DNA from: Lineus longissimus
Taxonomy: Eukaryota > Nemertea > Pilidiophora > Heteronemertea > Lineidae
Assembly: GCF_910592395.1 (NCBI RefSeq)
Contig: NC_088322.1
Location: 12,581,431-12,645,430, forward strand
Length of the DNA stretch: 64,000 nucleotides
Reading direction: 5' to 3'
The notes beneath the pieces were generated by a model, which searched no databases, had not been told where the DNA came from, and saw only the letters and a program-made list of their open reading frames with translations. Both the position numbers and the translations under genes were made by a program. The stretch's first letter is position 1, and the number at the start of each line of letters is the position of its first letter. Of this stretch, positions 57,626 through 64,000 are shown piece by piece.

Positions 57626-60600
57626 AATATGTAAAGAGCAATCTCTAGTGAACTCACACAACTGTTTGACATGGGGAGCCCCCCAAACTCCCGTCCTTCT
57701 GACATATATAGCCAGTACATTGGGGGATGAGTCCCCCAAACCCCCTCCCCCGTTCTCTAAAAGTGACAGGTTTTAGTCAGTACATTGGGGGGAAGCCCCC
57801 CCCCCCCACCCCCCACCCCCCCTATTGGACTCTAAAAATAGAATTCCTTGGAGACGCTGAACAATAAGGCCCCATAAAGAAATAGTCCCCGCCCCGGTAG
57901 CTGTCTCATATCTGCTGGAAGAAGCAGCTCTTTGTGGTGAAATAATAATTGAATGCATGTCATGACACCCAGGAGCTTTTTCTCATTTTTGAAACAGTTG
58001 CATGGTTGGAATGAATTTCCAAATCTGTCCGTCAAATCTCTATGCAATGAAAATTGAAATGTCACAACTGTCTCCACCGACGTTGTCCTGTATGTCCTAG
58101 CAGACGATTTTTAAATAAATGATGTGATTGATATACTTGTAGATTGGAATGAATTATTTCTTCAATGATATGAAAATTTAAAACCCTCTGACATGCCTGA
58201 GTACAAAAATGCAGAGGCAAGACACACCATGCATGTCATGACACCCAGGAGCTTTTTCTCATTTCTGAAACAGTTTAGCGCATGGTTGGAATGAATTTCC
58301 AAATCAGTCCGTCAAATCTCTATCCAAATGGAACATGACCACTCTATATTTGTGCAGTAGTGTTAAAACTGACTTTTTTGAAGTAAAGTACGTAAATCGA
58401 GAAGAAGAGGACGTTTACTTCGTCTGCAATGAAATGTCACAACTGTCTCCGCCGACGTTGTTGTCCTGTATGTTCTAGCAGACGATTTTTAGATACACTT
58501 CAAGACAGTGGCGCCGGTGTGAATAAATCTACTTGCGTGTTTGGTCAATGGCTCATGACGTCATGAAATAATTGCGTCAACAACGGGAATCATGGTAACT
58601 GTGGTTGCGGTGCGTCGTGAAAGCAGGATCGGCAAGCGCGGCCCGTATGGAATGCAACAAACTGTACCGGAACCGGACCTGTCATGGGTCTGCACAAATT
58701 TTTTCAGATTCGATGGACATGATGGATATATGAATTTTGTTTACACTTTATACACACGTAACCATTACACTCACTACGTTGTGTGAGTTAATATGTAAAG
58801 AGCAATCTCTAGTGAACTCACACAACTGTCCTTCTGACATATATAGCCAGTACATTGGGGGATGAGTCCCCGAAACCCCCTCCCCCGTTCTCTGAAAGTG
58901 ACAGGTTTTAGTCAGTACATTGGGGGGAAGCCCCCCCCCCCCATTGGACTCTAAAAATAGAATTCCTTGGAGACGCTGAACAATAAGGCCCCATAAAGAA
59001 ATAGTCCCCGGCCCGGTAGCTGTCTCATATCTGCGGACAGTTGCATGGTAATTGGAATGAATTTCCAAATCAGTCCGTCAAATCTCTATCCAAATGGAAC
59101 TTTAAGACCACTCTATATTTGTGCAGTAGTGTTAAAACTGACTTTTTGAAGTAAAGTATGTAAATCGAGAAGAAGAGGACGTTTACTTCGTCTGCAATGA
59201 AATGTCACAACTGTCTCCGCCGACGTTGTTGTCCTGTATGTTCTAGCAGACGATTTTTAGATACACTTCAGGACAGTGGCGCCGGTGTGAATAAATCTAC
59301 TTGCGTGAATGGTCAATGGCTCATGACGTCATGAAATATTTGCGTCAACAACGGGAATCATGGTAACTGTGGTTGCGGTGCGTCGTGAAAGCAGGATCGG
59401 CAAGCGCGGCCCGTATGGAATGCAACAAACTGTACCGGAACCGGAACTGTCATGGGTCTGCACAAATTTTTTCAGATTCGATGGACATGATGGATATATG
59501 AATTTTGTTTACACTTTATACACACACGTAACCATTACACTCACTACGTTGTGTGAGTTATCAAAGTATGTTGGATCAAACACCCACACAGGGTCTCCTA
59601 ATTATCATGATCATACATTATCAAATAGTAACATATCGCCTTCTTTTCGGCGAAAACGAGACTGCATGAATTATTCACAATGTGTTCAACTGCGTTCATT
59701 TCGCAGTACATTCATTAGTTAATATGTAAAGAGCAATCTCTAGTGAACTCACACAACTGTTTGACATGGGGGAGCCCCCCAAACCCCCGTCCTTCTGACA
59801 TATATAGCCAGTTCATTGGGGGATGAGTCCCCGTTCTCTGAAAGTGACAGGTTTTAGTCAGTACATTGGGGGGAAGGCCCCCCCCCACCCCCCCCCCACC
59901 CCCCATTGGACGCTTAAAATAGAATTCCTTGGAGACGCTGAACAATAAGGCCCCATAAAGAAATAGTCCCTGCCCCGGTAGCTGTCTCATATCTGCTGAC
60001 AGAAGCAGCTCTTTGTGGTGAAATAATAATTGAATGCATGTCATGACACCCAGGAGCTTTTTCTCATTTCTGAAACAGTTGCATGGTTGGAATGAATTTC
60101 CAAATCAGTCCTTCAAGTCTCTATCCAAATTGAACTTTATAACCACTCTATATTTGTGCAGTAGTGTTAAAACTGACTTTTTTGAAGTAAAGTACGTCAA
60201 TCGAGAAGAAGAGGACGTTTTCTTTGTCTAAGAATTATTCAGGACGAAATGTATAATATTTGGGGGTTTTCGTGATTGTCCGGCCCAATTGGCAAAATTG
60301 CCATTTGGGATGGTGAACAGAGCTAGGAGCAAATGCGACGCTTATGATTTATTTAAAGAAATAAAATGCCCGATTTAATATCCTGCAGAATCAGGGGAAT
60401 CGGGCGTTTCCAGTGATATACGACACAAATGGGTTGTCCTCATGCATTCACTTTGGAAACGCATTTTAAAATAGATGTTACGTCCTGTTAATGGGACTCG
60501 TCATCATCGCGTACATTTGGGAAAAACTCCCTAACGAGACCCTAGCAGACGATTTTTAAATACATGATGTCCCACACCCGCACTTCAGTGGCGCCGGTGT

Positions 60601-60863
60601 GAATGAATCTACTTGCGTGAATGGTCAATGGCTCACGATGAGGAAGGAAACAATGGGAATCATGGTAACTGTGGTTGCGGTGCGTCGTGAATGCAGAATC
60701 GGCCAAAGCGCGGCCCGTATGGAATGCGACAAACTGTACCGGAACCAGAATTGTCATGGGTCTGCACAAATTTTTTCAGATTCGATGGACATGATGGATA
60801 TATGAATTTTGTTTACACTTTATATGCATACGTAACCATTACACTCACTACGTTGTGTGAGTT
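57626..60863 (+). mobile_element. Three copies of an element with 12-bp terminal inverted repeats
   Basis: Each copy starts AACTCACACAAC (57651, 58815, 59745) and ends GTTGTGTGAGTT (ending 58789, 59559, 60863). Each start is preceded by the shared AATATGTAAAGAGCAATCTC. The left part holds long C-runs (about 57796-57828, 58931-58943, 59878-59904), which are G-runs on the minus strand. The right part holds GGTAACTGTGGTTGCGGTGC. Copy 1 is about 1.14 kb, copy 2 is internally deleted (about 0.75 kb), and copy 3 contains unrelated sequence at about 60232-60545. No transposase is visible, so the copies look non-autonomous. Confidence 0.75.
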
Positions 60864-60869
60864 ACCAAT

Positions 60870-62570
60870 TAGAGGGGGCAGAATGGCACTGTTTAGACAA
60901 GAAGTCTTTCCAACAGCCTCAAAGAATATTGGATAGAACGTCACTGTACTGGGTCCCAGTAATAAATATTGCCATAAAGACATGTGATATTGTTCTGGGA
61001 CTTATGTAAGATTAGTTTTCTCCGCAAAACCCAAGACTGAAGGATTAAAATCTTGTGTTTATAGGCTAACAAATGCAAACACTTCCAAGTGAACCCCCTA
61101 CAAGAGAAGAGTGGCTCTTCTTCTCTCCGACTTTGACACCCTACTGCGAACATATCAATAGATCAGCCAGTGGTCCTTGGTGTCGCCGCGTGGGTTACGT
61201 CCAGTGAAATTGTTTGCAAAGGTCAGGGAACCACGATCTGACACTCCATAACCAGCGTATCCCCTTTTCATGCCAGTTACAGTCGGGTGCTACACCACAG
61301 TCGGGATAGTGGCCGCCAAATGAATGGTTGTTGAGTTTAAAACTGTTAACTGTTTACGTCAATTTACATATAATTAGACAAACCTTCATGAATTCAGTGG
61401 AGATTTCCACATCACAGGATAGAAGAGCAGTGATGGGATCTCGCAGACTCAACATGATCACTTCCATCTTCACCATCATGACTTGGACGAGCGCCTTTAG
61501 TTTCTTTGAGCAAATGGCATTTGATTAGGGATGGGAATTAAAATTGCCGTTGAACATGTACATGAAGTGCAGTGATGTACATAATTCAACATGTCTGGCT
61601 TGAAATTTCAAACTGCGCAGTTAATTCCTGCCTTGATTGTATGACTATTTCTACAATAAAAACCCTTTGAAACCAACCCATACCTTTATCAGGAATAGAT
61701 ACTGTGCCTTACCTTCTGCTGCAGCCGTTTTGATTTGTTTCGGAAAATTTTAAGGCATTTTTACGTTTGAAATCGGAGAAAGTGTTCCCGCGATGTTCTC
61801 CGCAGCTCACACACCAACCGACTGGCGTTCAAATCAACCGCGACCGATCATGACCAAAGACAATACATTTTACGTCACAGCATCCGGGCACCCCCTTGAA
61901 CCAGGCCGGCCAGTAGTTATCTGCTCAAGCGAGACCTTTGTTCTGTCAATGATCAATATGACAGGCATTGTTAAAATGTGGGATTTGCTTTAGCATACAT
62001 ACTTTTACATGTACATATGCTGAGCTGTGGGAATGCATTAGGCAGGTTCCGTAAGCCAAAAGATTATGTAAATGCATTTTATCGACGATTTCTTTTTAAT
62101 CATTTCCCCAATTCCTTCTGCAACCAAGTATAAAATATGGTTCAGTGTCGTGTAACCAATTAGCAGATAGAGGACGTGATGACTCGACAGACATTCATAC
62201 TTTGTAGTTCGTCGTTCGTAGGGCGGTCAGTTTCGAAACCTGCAATCATTCGAAACAGAATACAATTGCCAACTTTGATAGCATGATATCAAACTTGATT
62301 CGGTCGGGTCACTTGATGTTGTCCATTAAACACTCCTGTCTCCTGGGTAAGACGAACTAAAAATGAGTGATCCAATCTTGCCAGGCTTATTATAAAAGCT
62401 TCAGCCGTCATTGGATTGCCCCACCTGAAAAAATTGGCATGTGGGTATGTGGGTATGTGGCATGTGTAATGGGGTTTTAGATAGCAACAGGTTGTGAGAG
62501 ACAGGGGCTGACTTCATGAAAGACATGGGCTCAAGTCATACAAGACGGAAGACTGTTTCGCCCCTCGCAC
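60870..62570. other. Unassigned sequence with two weak minus-strand exon candidates
   Basis: Two minus-strand open stretches look protein-like. The first is 61384-61510 (KALVQVMMVKMEVIMLSLRD to ISTEFMK, then GTTTGT). The second is 61155-61271, a 38-codon end reading MKRGYAGYGVSDRGSLTFAN to GDTKDHWLIY-stop. They might be consecutive exons joined by an intron of about 94 nt with a weak acceptor. I recognise no family. The rest of the stretch shows nothing. Confidence 0.25.
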
Positions 62571-62574
62571 CCAT

Positions 62575-62655
62575 TCTGAACCATCAGAGTTAATCGGTCC
62601 GTTGGTGTAACGGAGTCCGGGTCGGCGGAGTGGCTCCAAGGCTTGAGGGTGAAGA
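62575..62655 (+). repeat. Interspersed repeat block, second copy
   Basis: GAACCATCAGAGTTAATCGG through GGAGTCCGGGTCGGCGGAGT to CCAAGGCTTGAGGGTGAAGA matches the block at 30181-30272. Confidence 0.7.
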
Positions 62656-62780
62656 TGCTCACACCAGCCGCCGGCTGTGAAAGACCGGAGACTTCTCGTT
62701 TACCACAGCCAACAAGTTCTGTAGGTCCCCACCAGGGGAATGACACAAGCCGCTAGCGAATTTTTTTTCCTGAACATTGT

Positions 62781-62963
62781 ACATTTGTACAGGGACTTTC
62801 AGCCAATCAGATTTCGACAAATACATGACGTCAGACATCTTAGAAACATTGGAGCAGTTGGTAGAGCGCTCGTCAGAAATGGCAGAATACGATGTTCGAT
62901 CCAAAGGTCGCGAGTTCGAATCCGGTTGTGGACAACACTTTTCTTTTTCTTTTTTCTTTTTCT
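62781..62963 (+). mobile_element. tRNA-derived SINE, copy 2
   Basis: Near-identical to 30644-30826: ACATTTGTACAGGGACTTTC, A box GCAGTTGGTAGAGCGCTCGT, B box GGTCGCGAGTTCGAATCCGG, and a tail of CTTTTTCTTTTTTC type. Its similarity to copy 1 over about 180 bp suggests recent activity. Confidence 0.8.
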
Positions 62964-62969
62964 GTTTTG

Positions 62970-64000
62970 CATACAGTAAGCAAAATTTATCATTTCGTGT
63001 GTTTTTTCAAGACTGATTGCTTTCAACGCACTTCACCAGATCGAGAATGAAATGTTCCGTGGTGTCCTTAATGGAATGGACCATGTTTACATGAAGTAAA
63101 TAAGAAAATGGAAAACAAAAGAGAAAATTCCATAAATTCTTTCAATAATGTTTATTTCCCTGCAAAAGCATCGTTATACAGACACTGTTGTTTTCTTATT
63201 ACACCCAATCTGGACATTGCACATTGTACAAAAAGCCCTAAAAAGATGCATTCTGGTCCAACTTGCAGGAAAGTTGGATCCTGGATTGACACAAACACAA
63301 ATAAATTACTTAGTTTAAGTTTTATAATATGCACATGCAAAAATTGGTAGTTTTTCTAGTCTCAAGCAAAGATCGTAGCATTGTCTGTCAAGCATAGCAC
63401 ATGGACGTCACATCAAATTTTGGTCATTACTGCACATGGGAGAAATAACAAAAGTCCGCATATTTTAATTACTCCCCGCTCTAGCCAAGGCCATAAAGTG
63501 TCCCTGGAATACAAATCTTTTGTACCAAAGTTATCTCTTTTATATTTAAAATTGTGGGTGTTCATGTTTATGAATGACACGACTGTCCATCAGTCAAGGA
63601 GCAGATGACATTTTTACTCCCGACATGGAAAGCTGACCTGGGTCCACTTGCTCAACCAGTGTTAGAGACAAAGGCCAGTATGACTGAGCTCGACTATGCT
63701 ATCGACTTCAGTAAAACTCATTTACAGTAGTAGGCTAGCACAGAATGCCAACGTTACTGACAATGCCGATTGAGCAACCCGGCCCAGTATGAGATGAGAA
63801 AACTACCAAACCATCAACAATTCAACGTATCGATAAAGCAACCTCGTTCCCAAAAGTATATCCTGATTTTGAGCTTAAGATGCCAACATCGCCCAAAAAA
63901 CTAAAAGGTAGGACAACGTCAACGCCATCAACCTCAAAACCAGGATATTGTACAATGAGTATGAGGTTCTCAATCTTGGGTATCTAAAATTTGTATGTAT
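62970..64000. other. Right end without a recognised gene
   Basis: Only short open frames are present and no splice-consistent exon is seen. A 41-codon open run at 63607-63730 on the plus strand is probably chance. Confidence 0.5.

Overview
This 64 kb window is nuclear DNA from an animal, most likely a marine invertebrate. Genes are split by GT-AG introns and AATAAA signals follow their stops. tRNA-derived SINEs, a MITE family, minisatellites and a satellite are common, and the genes are metazoan (ERG28, NT5C3, CCDC14, BBS9). No rRNA gene, CRISPR array or bacterial operon is visible. The species cannot be fixed from the sequence; the repeats fit a spiralian or an invertebrate deuterostome.

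Layout. 1-7.5 kb: repeat-bearing DNA without a recognisable gene. 7.57-7.98 kb: an unassigned open exon with a possible C-terminal membrane segment. 7.98-10.08 kb (+): ERG28 in four exons, with a tandem duplication of its promoter and 5' exon 1. 10.5-20.0 kb (-): NT5C3, a cytosolic pyrimidine 5'-nucleotidase, with two alternative first exons (membrane-anchored or soluble); one intron holds a tRNA-derived SINE and a 46-bp minisatellite. 22.3-29.3 kb (+): a CCDC14-like centriolar-satellite protein, divergent from NT5C3. 35.2-56.5 kb (-): seven exons of BBS9, a BBSome subunit; the 5' exons and the extreme 3' exons were not found. One exon carries a 4-nt frameshift in otherwise conserved sequence.

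The 18-kb BBS9 intron (36.2-54.2 kb) holds the most unusual locus, an uninterrupted 1807-codon ORF at 42.39-47.81 kb on the opposite strand. It encodes about 30 near-identical 33-residue ankyrin repeats in perfect register, flanked by diverged ankyrins. A C-terminal nucleotidyltransferase domain of the cGAS/Mab-21 (cGAS-like receptor) type follows, with the G-S, E-x-D and downstream D catalytic residues present. It looks like an innate-immune sensor with a large, recently homogenised recognition array. The same intron holds a foldback element just upstream of this gene, 302-bp repeats with everted nuclear-receptor half sites, and an 80-bp satellite with a 400-bp higher-order unit.

57.6-60.9 kb holds three copies of an element bounded by 12-bp inverted repeats. 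62.8 kb holds a second copy of the SINE at 30.7 kb. NT5C3 and BBS9 are also close neighbours in the human genome (7p14), so part of this window is probably ancient microsynteny.
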